A program made the position numbers and the translations under genes. The notes beneath the pieces are model-generated. The model saw only the letters and a program-made list of their open reading frames with translations. It had not been told where the DNA came from and did not search any database. A stretch of DNA of 64,000 nucleotides from JADHLJ01 sp038146985 (GTDB lineage: Bacteria > Pseudomonadota > Alphaproteobacteria > Thalassobaculales > Thalassobaculaceae): assembly GCA_038146985.1 (NCBI GenBank), contig JAYQSQ010000019.1, positions 83,016-147,015 of the forward strand, in the 5' to 3' direction. This document shows, in pieces, positions 18,226-26,536 of the stretch. Positions within the stretch are counted from its first letter, which is position 1, and each line of letters opens with the position of its first letter.

Positions 18226-19689
18226 ATGCCCGGACTGAATGAACTCATTCGGCTTTCCGCCCGCGAGGCGGTGCGGCTGCTCGCGGCGCGGCAGGTCTCG
18301 CCGCTGGAGCTGATCGATGCCGCGCTGGAGCGGATCGCCGAGGTGGAGCCGGCGGTGAACGCCCTGCCGACGCTGTGCGCCGAGCGGGCGCGTGAGAACG
18401 CGCGCGGATTGACAGACCAGGTCGATGGCGACCGGCGCGGCCGGCTACACGGGCTGCCGGTGGCGATCAAGGATCTCATGGATGTCGCGGGCGTGCGCAC
18501 GACGCGCGGCTCGCCAATCCACGCGAACCGGGTGCCGAATACCTCGCACCCGCTTGTCGAGCGGATCGAGAGCCGGGGTGGGATCGTTCTCGCCAAATCC
18601 AACACGCCGGAATTCGGCGCCGGCGGCAATACCTTCAACGAGGTCTTCGGGCGCACTTTGAACCCTTGGAACACCTCGCTTACCTGCGGCGGGTCCTCCG
18701 GCGGCTCGGCGGTGGCCCTGGCGACGGGGGAGATCTGGCTTGCCCATGGCTCGGACCATGGCGGCTCCTTGCGCAAGCCGGCGGCCTTCTGTTCGGTGGT
18801 GGGCCTGCGCCCCAGTCCCGGCCGGGTGACGCGCGGTACGGTCTCCAATCTTTTCAGCCCGAGCTCGGTTGAAGGGCCGATGGCCCGCGATGTTGGCGAT
18901 CTGGCCTTGTTCCTGGACACCATGGCCGGCGTCGATCCGCGCGATCCGCTGACCCGGCACGCGCCGGACGAGCCATTCCTGGCCGCCGTCGATCAGGCGC
19001 TGGCCGGCGACAAGGGCCGGCGACCGAAGAGGGTCGCCTGGACCGGCAACCTCGGTGGTGCCGCCGCCGTTGACCGGGAGGTACGCGAGATCTGCGAAGT
19101 GGCGGCCCGCAAGTTCGAGAAGATTGGCGTCGAGGTGGTCGAGGCCTGCCCGGACCCGGGGCGGATCGACGAGGCATTCCAGATTCTTCGGGCCATGATC
19201 TTCGTCGTGAACCGGGAGCGGGACCTTCAGGAGAATCGGGATCTGCTGAAGCAGGACATCATCTGGAACACCGAAAAGGGCCTGTGCCTTACCCCGTCCG
19301 AGATCGCCTGGGCGGAGCGGGAGCGGGCGGCATTCTATGGCCGGATGGCGGCGTTCATGGAAGACCATGATCTGTTGTTGCTGCCCTGCACCCCGGTGCC
19401 GCCCTTTGACGTCAATCTGCGCTATCCGCCGGTGATCGACGGCCAACCGGTCGACAACTACATCGCCGGATCGCTTATCACGTCCGCGATCACCCTCAGC
19501 GCCTGTCCCGCGCTATCACTGCCGGCCGGTTTCACCGGCGACGGGCGTCCGGTCGGACTGCAGATGGTCGGCAGGCCCTACGGCGAGGCGGATCTGCTTG
19601 CGGCGGCCGCGCTTTTGGAACAAGAGACGGGATTGGCCGGCTTGGTGCCGATCGATCCGAAAGTGGGCACGGTTCCCCCCGGCGCGTGA
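18226..19689 (+). CDS. Amidase signature family hydrolase
   Basis: The 487-residue protein has the amidase-signature triad: Lys82 in VAIKDLMDVAG, cis-Ser157 in CGGSSGGSAVALATG, and nucleophile Ser181 in SDHGGSLRKPAAFC. The usual T-D-x-G-G-S is S-D-H-G-G-S here, a minor variant. It is annotated only as an amidase because substrate cannot be read from sequence, and GatA is unlikely without gatB/gatC nearby. It sits 61 bases after the esterase and 30 before the ThDP enzyme. Confidence 0.88.
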   Translation: MPGLNELIRLSAREAVRLLAARQVSPLELIDAALERIAEVEPAVNALPTLCAERARENARGLTDQVDGDRRGRLHGLPVAIKDLMDVAGVRTTRGSPIHANRVPNTSHPLVERIESRGGIVLAKSNTPEFGAGGNTFNEVFGRTLNPWNTSLTCGGSSGGSAVALATGEIWLAHGSDHGGSLRKPAAFCSVVGLRPSPGRVTRGTVSNLFSPSSVEGPMARDVGDLALFLDTMAGVDPRDPLTRHAPDEPFLAAVDQALAGDKGRRPKRVAWTGNLGGAAAVDREVREICEVAARKFEKIGVEVVEACPDPGRIDEAFQILRAMIFVVNRERDLQENRDLLKQDIIWNTEKGLCLTPSEIAWAERERAAFYGRMAAFMEDHDLLLLPCTPVPPFDVNLRYPPVIDGQPVDNYIAGSLITSAITLSACPALSLPAGFTGDGRPVGLQMVGRPYGEADLLAAAALLEQETGLAGLVPIDPKVGTVPPGA

Positions 19690-19719
19690 CGCGATCCCGG
19701 TGGCGGACCACAAGGGGGA

Positions 19720-21366
19720 ATGATGGAAGCAGGAGCCGCCCTGGTCGGGGCCTTGATCGATGCCGGCGTCGACACCGCGTTCACGGTGCCCGGAGAGAGC
19801 TTCTTGCCGGTGCTGGAGGCCTTGCGGCTCAACCGGAACCGGGTGCGGCTGGTCTCGGTGCGCCAGGAGGGCGGCGGCACCCTGGCGGCGAACGCCTACG
19901 GGGTGATCCGGGGTTTCCCGGCGGCGGTTTTCGTCAGCCGGGGGCCCGGCGCGACCAATGCCTCGATCGGTCTGCATACCGCCTATCAGGACTCGGTTCC
20001 GATGGTGCTGTTCATCGGCCAGGTGCGCAGCCACATGAAAGGCCGCGAAGCCTTCCAGGAGATCGACCCGCACAGCGCCTTTGCCTCCATGTCCAAGGCG
20101 GTGCTGGAGCCGCGCGACGCCGGTGAAATGGCGAAGCTGGCACGGATGGCGGTGGAGATCGCGGTCTCCGGGCGGCCCGGCCCCGTCGTCGTGGTCATGC
20201 CGCGCGATTTCGGCGAGGTCGAGGTGCCGGCGCCGGCGGAGAAGGGGCCGGTCCACCGCGCCGAGATCAGCGCTGAGAAAGCGGCGACCGACGATCTGGC
20301 CACCGCCATGAACGCGGCGAAGCGGCCTTTGATCCTGGCGGGAGAGCTGGCCCGCCAGCCGGGTGCGCGCGAGGCCTTGCAGGCCTTTGTCGAGGCGTCC
20401 GGCGCGCCGCTGCTCTGCGGCTACCGCTGCCAGGACGTGCTCGACAATTTGCTCCCCGGCTATGCCGGCCATCTTGAGATCAACCCGGTCGCCTATCAGG
20501 ACAGGCTGGTCGCCGAGGCGGATTTCATCTGTGTTGTCGGCAGCCGGCTCGACGGGATCACCAGCCGCGAGGAGGGCATGATCAAGGGCGACCGGGATTG
20601 GGCGCATCTGCATCCCGACCCGGCGGTGCTGGCGCGCTTTGGCGCGCCGAGGCGGGTGCAGGCGGATGTGGCCCCGGCGCTCGGCGCGGTCACCGGGCGG
20701 CTTTCTGAGCCCTCGGGCGACCGTCTCGCCTGGCGAGATGCGGCGCATGCCGAATTCATGGCGTTCTCGGCGGTCGGCAGCTATCCGGCATTTGGCGAGG
20801 TCGATCCCGCCGTTGTCGCCGCCGAGACGCGGGCGATGCTGCCGGACAATGCGGTCGTGCTGACCGATGCCGGCAGTTCGGCGCGCTGGGTGCACCGGTT
20901 CTTCCATTTCCGAGAGGCCCTGACCCAGGGCGGCAGTGCCTGCGGTGCCATGGGGGCCGGTGTGCCGGGCGCGATCGGCGCGGCGCTGGCGACCAATGAC
21001 GGGCGCCCGATCGTCGCCTTCGCCGGCGATGGCAGCTTCCTGATGAGCGGTCAGGAGCTCTCCACGGCGGCGCGGGAGCGTCTGCCGATCAAGATCGTGG
21101 TCTGCGACAACAACGTCCACGGCTCAATCCTGAAGGGCCAGCTCGACAAGTACGGCGACGATCACGCCTTTGGCACGGTCATGGACAGCCCCGACTTCGC
21201 CAAGCTCGCCGAGGGCTACGGCGCCGCCGCCTGGACGGTCCGCAGCACCAAGGAATGGCGCCCGTCCTTCGCCGCCGCCCTTGCCCATGACGGCCCGGCC
21301 CTGATCCATGTCTTCACCGACCCGAGGGACATCGCGCCCTACGGAGCGGAGAAGGACGCGGTTTAG
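19720..21366 (+). CDS. Thiamine diphosphate-dependent enzyme (acetolactate synthase-like)
   Basis: This 548-residue protein has the three domains of the AHAS/benzoylformate decarboxylase superfamily: an N-terminal Pyr domain with the cofactor-activating Glu50 in VRQEGGG, a central domain, and a C-terminal PP domain with FAGDGSFLMSGQEL followed by an Asn pair in VVCDNNVHGS. It is separate from the biosynthetic ilvB/ilvN pair, since no small subunit is adjacent. Reaction unknown; likely decarboxylation or carboligation of a 2-keto acid in the local catabolic route. AAGGGGG directly precedes the ATG pair at 19720/19723. Confidence 0.87.
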   Translation: MMEAGAALVGALIDAGVDTAFTVPGESFLPVLEALRLNRNRVRLVSVRQEGGGTLAANAYGVIRGFPAAVFVSRGPGATNASIGLHTAYQDSVPMVLFIGQVRSHMKGREAFQEIDPHSAFASMSKAVLEPRDAGEMAKLARMAVEIAVSGRPGPVVVVMPRDFGEVEVPAPAEKGPVHRAEISAEKAATDDLATAMNAAKRPLILAGELARQPGAREALQAFVEASGAPLLCGYRCQDVLDNLLPGYAGHLEINPVAYQDRLVAEADFICVVGSRLDGITSREEGMIKGDRDWAHLHPDPAVLARFGAPRRVQADVAPALGAVTGRLSEPSGDRLAWRDAAHAEFMAFSAVGSYPAFGEVDPAVVAAETRAMLPDNAVVLTDAGSSARWVHRFFHFREALTQGGSACGAMGAGVPGAIGAALATNDGRPIVAFAGDGSFLMSGQELSTAARERLPIKIVVCDNNVHGSILKGQLDKYGDDHAFGTVMDSPDFAKLAEGYGAAAWTVRSTKEWRPSFAAALAHDGPALIHVFTDPRDIAPYGAEKDAV

Positions 21367-21781
21367 GGGGCAGGCGGATTCAAGCTTGCTCCGTCGTCCC
21401 CGTGCCGGCGAGGACCTCAAATCGATAGGGAAAATGCGGTTGTTTCTGCCAAGCTTCTGTGTTGAAGACTTTCCTCAGGATTTTCGTCTCCGTCGTCCTG
21501 GCAAGGGCGGATTGTCGTGTAGGTTGATCGGTTGCTTGCACATGTCCAGCCTGTCTATGCAGGACAGTTTGCCCGCTGACCTTGATGGAAATCCGCCGGC
21601 GAGATCCCGGATCAAGGTGTCGCGCTCGACGGCATATTGAATCGGACGTGTTCGTCTCGCCATTGCCGGACCGTTGCGCATTGTCGGACGCCGTCACCAA
21701 GTCGGTTCGGCTCAACGGCTCACGCAAGCGCGCCGAGGGGACGGTAGGTTTCCCACCTCGCCAAGATCACCCAGCTAGGTA
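21367..21781. other. 415-base intergenic region with degenerate REP-like fragments
   Basis: No credible gene was found between the ThDP enzyme and the convergent FMO gene. The stretch holds fragments that resemble decayed extragenic palindromes: CTCCGTCGTCCCCGTGCC near 21391, CTCCGTCGTCCTGGC near 21490, and GATCCCGGATCAAGG near 21603. The similarity to REP units is by eye and the stems are imperfect. A rho-independent terminator for either flanking gene was not evident. Confidence 0.4.
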
Positions 21782-23593
21782 TCACGCAGCGAGCCCGGGT
21801 AACGGGGTTTCCACGGGCGCATCCAGCGGCATCAGCCCTTCCTCGCAGGCCTTGATCTGCAGGGCGAGATACTTCGAGTAGATCCGGCTCATCGCCAGAC
21901 TGCCGGCGGTGAACCAGAGGCCCGGCTGGCCGGTGCGCCGGAACATGTTGCGCAGTTCGCCATCCTCTCCGAAGCCCCAGATCGGGCCGGTGCGCTCGGC
22001 AACGGTATCGCCCAGAAGCTCGCGCACCAGATCCTGCAGACCGCGATACCCGGTGGCGAGCACCAGCAGGTCGGCGGGCGCGACCGTGCCGTCCTTCATC
22101 AGGGCGCCTTCGGGCACGAAACGCTCGATATTGTCCCATTGCATCAGCGGGATCTTGCCGTCGATGATCAGATCGCAGCAGCCGACATCGATGTAATAGC
22201 CACCACCCCGGCGGAAGTACTTCATCTGGATGCCGGTGTCGTCCTCGCCGAAGTCGATCTTGAACCCGCGCGCTTGCAGCCCATCCAGGATCCGCTTGTC
22301 GCGCCGGCGCATTTCGGCGGTGACGATTTGGAAACCCTTCACCAGCACTGGGTAGGGGGTCGCGGTGGCGAGCAGGTCACAATCCTCGATCGGCGGCCCT
22401 TCGGCATAGAGGCTGTAGAGCAGGCGGCCGGACTCCAAGCTGATGATCCCGCTTGAGCCGCGCTGGATGAGCGAGACCTCGGCCCCGCTTTCGTACAGAT
22501 CATGAGCGCTGTCGTGGCCGCTATTGCCGGTCCCGAGCACCAGCGCCTTCTTGCCCTTCCAGGCGGCCCCGGTCGTGTAGCCCTCGGAATGGGTGATCTC
22601 GCCGGCGAAGTCACCGAGGCCCGGCAGATCCGGAATGTAGGGGCGGGTGTTGGCGCCGGTGGCGAAGACCAGATGCCTCGGGCGCATCACCCGCTCGCTC
22701 CCGTCGCCATGGCGCAGGGTCACGGTCCAGCATTTTGCCGCCTCGTCGTAGCGTCCCTTGACCAGTTCGGTGCTGGTCCAGAAGTTCAGTTCCATCGCGT
22801 CCACATAGGACTCGAACCAATTGGCGATCTTGTCTTTCGGCACATAGGTCGGCCAGGCCGTCGGGAAGGGCATGTAGGGGAAGTGGTTGGCATAGACCTC
22901 GTTATGCAAGGTCAGAGAGTGATAGCGCTTGCGCCAGTTGTCGCCGATGCGCTCGTGCCGGTCGACGATGAGGGTGTCGAGCCCAAGCTGGCCGAGCCTT
23001 GCCGCGACGGCGAGCCCCGCCTGGCCGCCGCCGACGACGATAACCGCCGGGTCGTGGTCCCTGTAGGCGCGGGCCCGCTCGCGCATATCCAGCCAATTTT
23101 CGCCGCCGAAGCTGCGGGAATAATTCTCGCCCGACGGCCGGCGTTCCCCGACCTGTTCCTCGAAGCCTTTCAGTTCTTCGAGATTGGTGATCAGGGTCCA
23201 AGCGGCAAGGCCACCGGAACCGTCCGGAACCAGCCGCAGAACGCCGCTGCAGCGCCCGGCCTCGGTCTCGAAGGCGATGAGCACTTCCAGAGTGTTTGTC
23301 CCGGCCCGCGTCACCCAGCGCGGCGGAGTCCGATTCTCGGCGATCCCGAAGCCGCGCGGTCGGGTATCGCTGGCATGGTCGAGCAGGGCCGCCGCGATCT
23401 CGCCCCGCCCCACGGTGGTACGCAGATGCCAACTGAGCGCCACCACATCGCGCCAGATCCCGTCGCTCTGGAACAGCGCGGCGAGAGCCGTTGTGTCCTT
23501 GCTGGTTACGGCGGTCTCGAAGCATTGAAGCCAGGTTCTAACTTGGCTTTCCTCCGCAGCTTCGCTTGCCCGGGGCATGTCATCATTCGCCAT
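21782..23593 (-). CDS. NTF2/SnoaL-like domain fused to a flavin-containing monooxygenase
   Basis: The 603-residue protein has two parts. Residues ~15-140 look like an NTF2/SnoaL fold (TWLQCFETAVTSKDTTALAALF). The rest is an FMO-type enzyme with the FAD motif VIVVGGGQAGLAVAARLG near residue 165, a second NADP-binding motif VLGTGNSGHDSAHDL, and FAGEITHSEGYTTG, which resembles the FMO/BVMO fingerprint. It probably N- or S-oxygenates or does Baeyer-Villiger chemistry. The start at 23593 has GGAGG 7 bases upstream; an in-frame upstream ATG at 23638 is less likely. It borders the AT-rich TIR island. Confidence 0.85.
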   Translation of the reverse strand: MANDDMPRASEAAEESQVRTWLQCFETAVTSKDTTALAALFQSDGIWRDVVALSWHLRTTVGRGEIAAALLDHASDTRPRGFGIAENRTPPRWVTRAGTNTLEVLIAFETEAGRCSGVLRLVPDGSGGLAAWTLITNLEELKGFEEQVGERRPSGENYSRSFGGENWLDMRERARAYRDHDPAVIVVGGGQAGLAVAARLGQLGLDTLIVDRHERIGDNWRKRYHSLTLHNEVYANHFPYMPFPTAWPTYVPKDKIANWFESYVDAMELNFWTSTELVKGRYDEAAKCWTVTLRHGDGSERVMRPRHLVFATGANTRPYIPDLPGLGDFAGEITHSEGYTTGAAWKGKKALVLGTGNSGHDSAHDLYESGAEVSLIQRGSSGIISLESGRLLYSLYAEGPPIEDCDLLATATPYPVLVKGFQIVTAEMRRRDKRILDGLQARGFKIDFGEDDTGIQMKYFRRGGGYYIDVGCCDLIIDGKIPLMQWDNIERFVPEGALMKDGTVAPADLLVLATGYRGLQDLVRELLGDTVAERTGPIWGFGEDGELRNMFRRTGQPGLWFTAGSLAMSRIYSKYLALQIKACEEGLMPLDAPVETPLPGLAA

Positions 23594-23950
23594 CGGATTT
23601 CCTCCGCTGGTTTGGTCCTTCCTGATTTCCGTGATCATAGCCGAGTAGGACGGGTCATGCGCGACGCGTCACCCGCGCGGACGGCAGATATCAGCCCTGG
23701 GGCCGCTTTCACGCGGTCGTGGGATAGACGGGAATGTAGGTGTTCCCAAGGCCACTCGCCGAACTACCCGCTGTAGGTGGTTCCGAGTTTACATCGAAAA
23801 CGCATATATGTGTTGGATGAGGTTTGACGTATTTATAATACTAAAATTATATTTATCAAGGTTATGAGTGTTTGTAAAATATCTGAAAAATTCCGATCAG
23901 GTCAACATGGCCGTACACTTTTTTTGATTTTGGGCACGTAGGTGTCGACT
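23594..23950. other. 357-base intergenic region turning AT-rich toward the TIR gene
   Basis: This gap separates the divergent FMO and TIR genes. Its left two-thirds (to about 23790) has ordinary GC-rich composition. Beyond that it becomes strikingly AT-rich, with long A/T runs that continue into the TIR gene. The heptamer GTAGGTG occurs at 23736, 23773 and 23938, the last acting as the possible ribosome-binding region of the TIR gene. No open frame of note was seen. A promoter candidate is listed separately. Confidence 0.6.
23824..23853 (+). promoter_or_regulatory. Candidate sigma-70-type promoter for the TIR gene
   Basis: TTGACG (23824-23829), an 18-base spacer, then TATATT (23848-23853): five of six consensus matches in each box. 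A perfect TATAAT also occurs at 23834-23839, but without a good -35 box at normal spacing. Transcription would begin about 90 bases before the start codon at 23951. Prediction is by eye only. Confidence 0.5.
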
Positions 23951-25255
23951 ATGGACTCAGATAAAATTGCGGAATTGAAGCGGGGGGTTGCCGAACTGGA
24001 TTGGCCTTGGTCTCAATTTTCTCTTGAAAGGGCGGAAAGGTACGATATTCGAGGCCAAAAAGATTATGACGCTCACGATCTGGTTCGAGAGCTTATTTAC
24101 GCTCGGTTTGGGGACGAGTCGTCCATCAGCATGGGTAAACTCCCTCCGATCGTTTCGCCAATGTTTTGGGAGGCCATCAGCGGAACTCCGCGAGAAAAGA
24201 TACTGTCGATTAAAAATCGCGGGCAGCCTATTCCGCCAAAACGATATGCACGCTACCGCCAGATGGGGAGGTACTGGCCAAGTATAAAAAAGATCTATCC
24301 GATCAACTTGGCAGACTATCGCGGCAGTTTGTTAGAGACATACAATCTTGGAGGGTGGTCGAAGAGGGATAGGGATGTCGATTTGGATCGGAGGATAGCA
24401 GGTCTATCTCTTTTCAAAGCCTCTGTTTCTAGAGGGGAATGGCCAGCTTTGCTTCTGATCGTACCCGACTCGCCGGAGGTCGGGCGGGTCGACGATTCTT
24501 TCACGATAACGCCCCACATGGAGGTCCGAATTATCCGGGGCGAGGGGCTTACAGAGCATCAGGGTTATCTCTATTATTGCCCAATTGAGAATGATTATTT
24601 AAGAGCGACGTGGAATAAACGTTGGAATTTATCCATTTTTTATGCCAGTTCGAGAAGTTATTGGCCGTCGGATTTAATTTTTTCCAATTCTATTTTTTTA
24701 TTCAAAGAGAAATGCGTAAAATTCAATATTGGATCTTTGGAAAGAATGGAGAATTTTCTGTTGAACCTAAAAAGCACGCAGGGCGCCGGCGGTCCGGTAG
24801 AGCGCGCGACTTCGTTAAGCGTGGAACGCGTATTTCTTTGCCACGCTACAGAGGACAAGGGGGCCATTGTCAAACGGTTTGACCATGCATGCAGGGCTAA
24901 AGGAATCCAGACGTGGTATGATGAAAATGAAATCTCGTGGGGTGACGACATCGTAGGCAAGGTCAATTTTGGTTTGGCGGAAGCAAGCAAGGTTGTTGTG
25001 TTCATTTCTAAAGATTCTTTAGAAAAGAGTTGGCCAAGAAGAGAACTAGAATCGGCTCTCAATCTGGGAATCTCTAAACAGGGGTTTGTGTTACCGTTGC
25101 TTCTTGGGATTAGCCACGAAACAATTCGTGGAAAGTATCCACTGCTTGCCGGAATGCGGGCTATGACTATCCCGGACTATGATCCCTTGGTCGAAGTAGA
25201 TTCGGTGGTTCTGGATGACCTTGTAGGCAAACTGGCAACTGCGTTGCGGAGGTGA
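23951..25255 (+). CDS. TIR-domain protein with unrecognised N-terminal region (possible defence effector)
   Basis: The 434-residue protein ends in a TIR domain (about residues 292-430). VERVFLCHATEDK resembles the first beta strand and AA loop, and SWPRRELESALN matches the W-x3-E-L segment whose Glu (Glu365) is catalytic in NAD-cleaving bacterial TIRs. Residues 1-290 contain many Trp/Tyr and charged residues, no signal peptide or membrane segment, and no family recognised here. The gene is AT-rich, unlike everything around it, which suggests transfer. The ATG at 23951 follows AGGTG; an in-frame GTG at 23942 is an alternative. No ThsA, SIR2, Argonaute or other defence partner is adjacent, so a single-gene NADase-type abortive system is possible but unproven. 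Confidence 0.8.
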   Translation: MDSDKIAELKRGVAELDWPWSQFSLERAERYDIRGQKDYDAHDLVRELIYARFGDESSISMGKLPPIVSPMFWEAISGTPREKILSIKNRGQPIPPKRYARYRQMGRYWPSIKKIYPINLADYRGSLLETYNLGGWSKRDRDVDLDRRIAGLSLFKASVSRGEWPALLLIVPDSPEVGRVDDSFTITPHMEVRIIRGEGLTEHQGYLYYCPIENDYLRATWNKRWNLSIFYASSRSYWPSDLIFSNSIFLFKEKCVKFNIGSLERMENFLLNLKSTQGAGGPVERATSLSVERVFLCHATEDKGAIVKRFDHACRAKGIQTWYDENEISWGDDIVGKVNFGLAEASKVVVFISKDSLEKSWPRRELESALNLGISKQGFVLPLLLGISHETIRGKYPLLAGMRAMTIPDYDPLVEVDSVVLDDLVGKLATALRR

Positions 25256-25307
25256 CCTGCCTGCATTGAGTGGTCCACCTGTCATAAGAGATCAGGCGGT
25301 CAGGATT

Positions 25308-25354
25308 GCCCTGATGCGGCGGTCGGAGCGTCGCGTAGGCCGACAGATCAGGGC
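25308..25354. repeat. Nested inverted repeat downstream of the TIR gene
   Basis: Outer arms GCCCTGAT (25308-25315) and ATCAGGGC (25347-25354) are an 8-bp perfect inverted repeat. Inside it, GTCGG (25322-25326) pairs with CCGAC (25340-25344). The element begins 52 bases after the TIR stop codon, in GC-rich sequence. It could be a structured 3' end, a degenerate extragenic palindrome, or an old mobile-element end; there is no U-run for a classical terminator. Confidence 0.55.
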
Positions 25355-25464
25355 GCGGCAAGAAAGCCTGGGGCGCCGGCGGCCGACGGCCAGGCGCCGA
25401 GTAAGAATCTGACGACCGTTCGCCAATCCGACATCCCGGACCAGAACCAAGCGCGACCAGCTAT

Positions 25465-26325
25465 TCACTCCGCCGCCCCGGCGAGCAGCCGTTCTTTGCC
25501 CGCGTCGCTGAAGAAATAGCCGCCGCGGATCTCCATCGCTTTCTTGTGGGCGGCGCGGGCCGCGTCGTCGAGATCGGCCTTCGGGCGAGGCTCCAGTTCC
25601 CAGCCGTCGTTGCGGGTCTGACCGCGCACCAGCATGCCGGTCTCGCGGCGGCCGCGCGGCATGGTGTCGGCGCTGACGAAGGTTATCGCGAAGCCGATCC
25701 GGCGGTCGTCGCTGTCATTCGGATTGGAGCCGTGCACAACGCCGTAATCGTGGATCGACATCTCGCCGGGCTTCAGCACCAGATCGACCGCGTCCGTCTC
25801 GTCCACGGCGCCCGCCACTTTTTCCCGGCGGAACAGGATATTGTGGGGATTGTCCGGCTCCTCGGTATGCATGAGCTGGGTCTTGTGGCTGCCCTTGATC
25901 ACCCGCATGCAGCCGTTGCCGGGATGACTGTCGGTAAAGGCGACCCAGGCACGGGCATAGCGGCCGCCGTCGAAATCCGCATAGGTGGTGTCCTGGTGCC
26001 AGGGCACGTAATTGCCGTCGCGGGCGTTCTTGGTGAAGAAGGCGCCGGAGAAGATGATGAGGTCAGGGCCGAGCACATCCTCCATCGCGTCCAGCAATTT
26101 GGGATCGTGACAGATCTCGTCCAGCCAGGTGAACAGCAGGTGCGGCTTGAACCGCGACAGAGTGAACAGAGTCTCCTCCGCCGGCCGGTCGGCGACGCTG
26201 GCCTCGAAGGCTTCCAGGCGGTCGCGATAGGCCTGCGCCCGCGCCGCTTCGAACACCCGCACCGGCGCCACATACCCGTCCCGCCGCATCATCTCGACTT
26301 GGGCGTCGCTCAACAGTTTCGGCAT
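25465..26325 (-). CDS. Phytanoyl-CoA dioxygenase (PhyH) family protein
   Basis: This 286-residue Fe(II)/2-oxoglutarate oxygenase has the iron ligands His110 and Asp112 in VPWHQDTTY and His198 in VVHGSNPN, with an Arg (RRIGFAITF) for 2-oxoglutarate. The start at 26325 has GGAGG 6 bases upstream; a longer in-frame extension to 26793 has no family similarity. The substrate is unknown; members hydroxylate fatty acyl-CoAs and many small molecules. It is divergent from the dehydrogenase at 26537. Confidence 0.88.
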   Translation of the reverse strand: MPKLLSDAQVEMMRRDGYVAPVRVFEAARAQAYRDRLEAFEASVADRPAEETLFTLSRFKPHLLFTWLDEICHDPKLLDAMEDVLGPDLIIFSGAFFTKNARDGNYVPWHQDTTYADFDGGRYARAWVAFTDSHPGNGCMRVIKGSHKTQLMHTEEPDNPHNILFRREKVAGAVDETDAVDLVLKPGEMSIHDYGVVHGSNPNDSDDRRIGFAITFVSADTMPRGRRETGMLVRGQTRNDGWELEPRPKADLDDAARAAHKKAMEIRGGYFFSDAGKERLLAGAAE

Positions 26326-26536
26326 GCTGTCCTCCGCTCTCGGAAACCCGCGATGTCGTCTATCCAAGCACGAAATGAAGGAAAGCCCCAATAGAATGAG
26401 AACCAGGGCCTCCAAACAGCCGGCGGATATGCTTGGAAACCGGAAGGAACAGCGATTCTCGGCGAATTTCCAATGAACCGTGATTTTTATGTGATTATGG
26501 CAGGTCACGGGGCCTCGCATTGGAAGGGAATAGAAC

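Noticed and set aside
19516..21120. Long minus-strand frame antisense to the ThDP enzyme
   Set aside because: The plus-strand gene has clear ThDP motifs; the antisense frame shows none.
25167..25361. 64-residue minus-strand open frame at the 3' end of the TIR gene
   Set aside because: It overlaps the TIR coding end and the GC-rich hairpin, and has no ribosome-binding site or family similarity.
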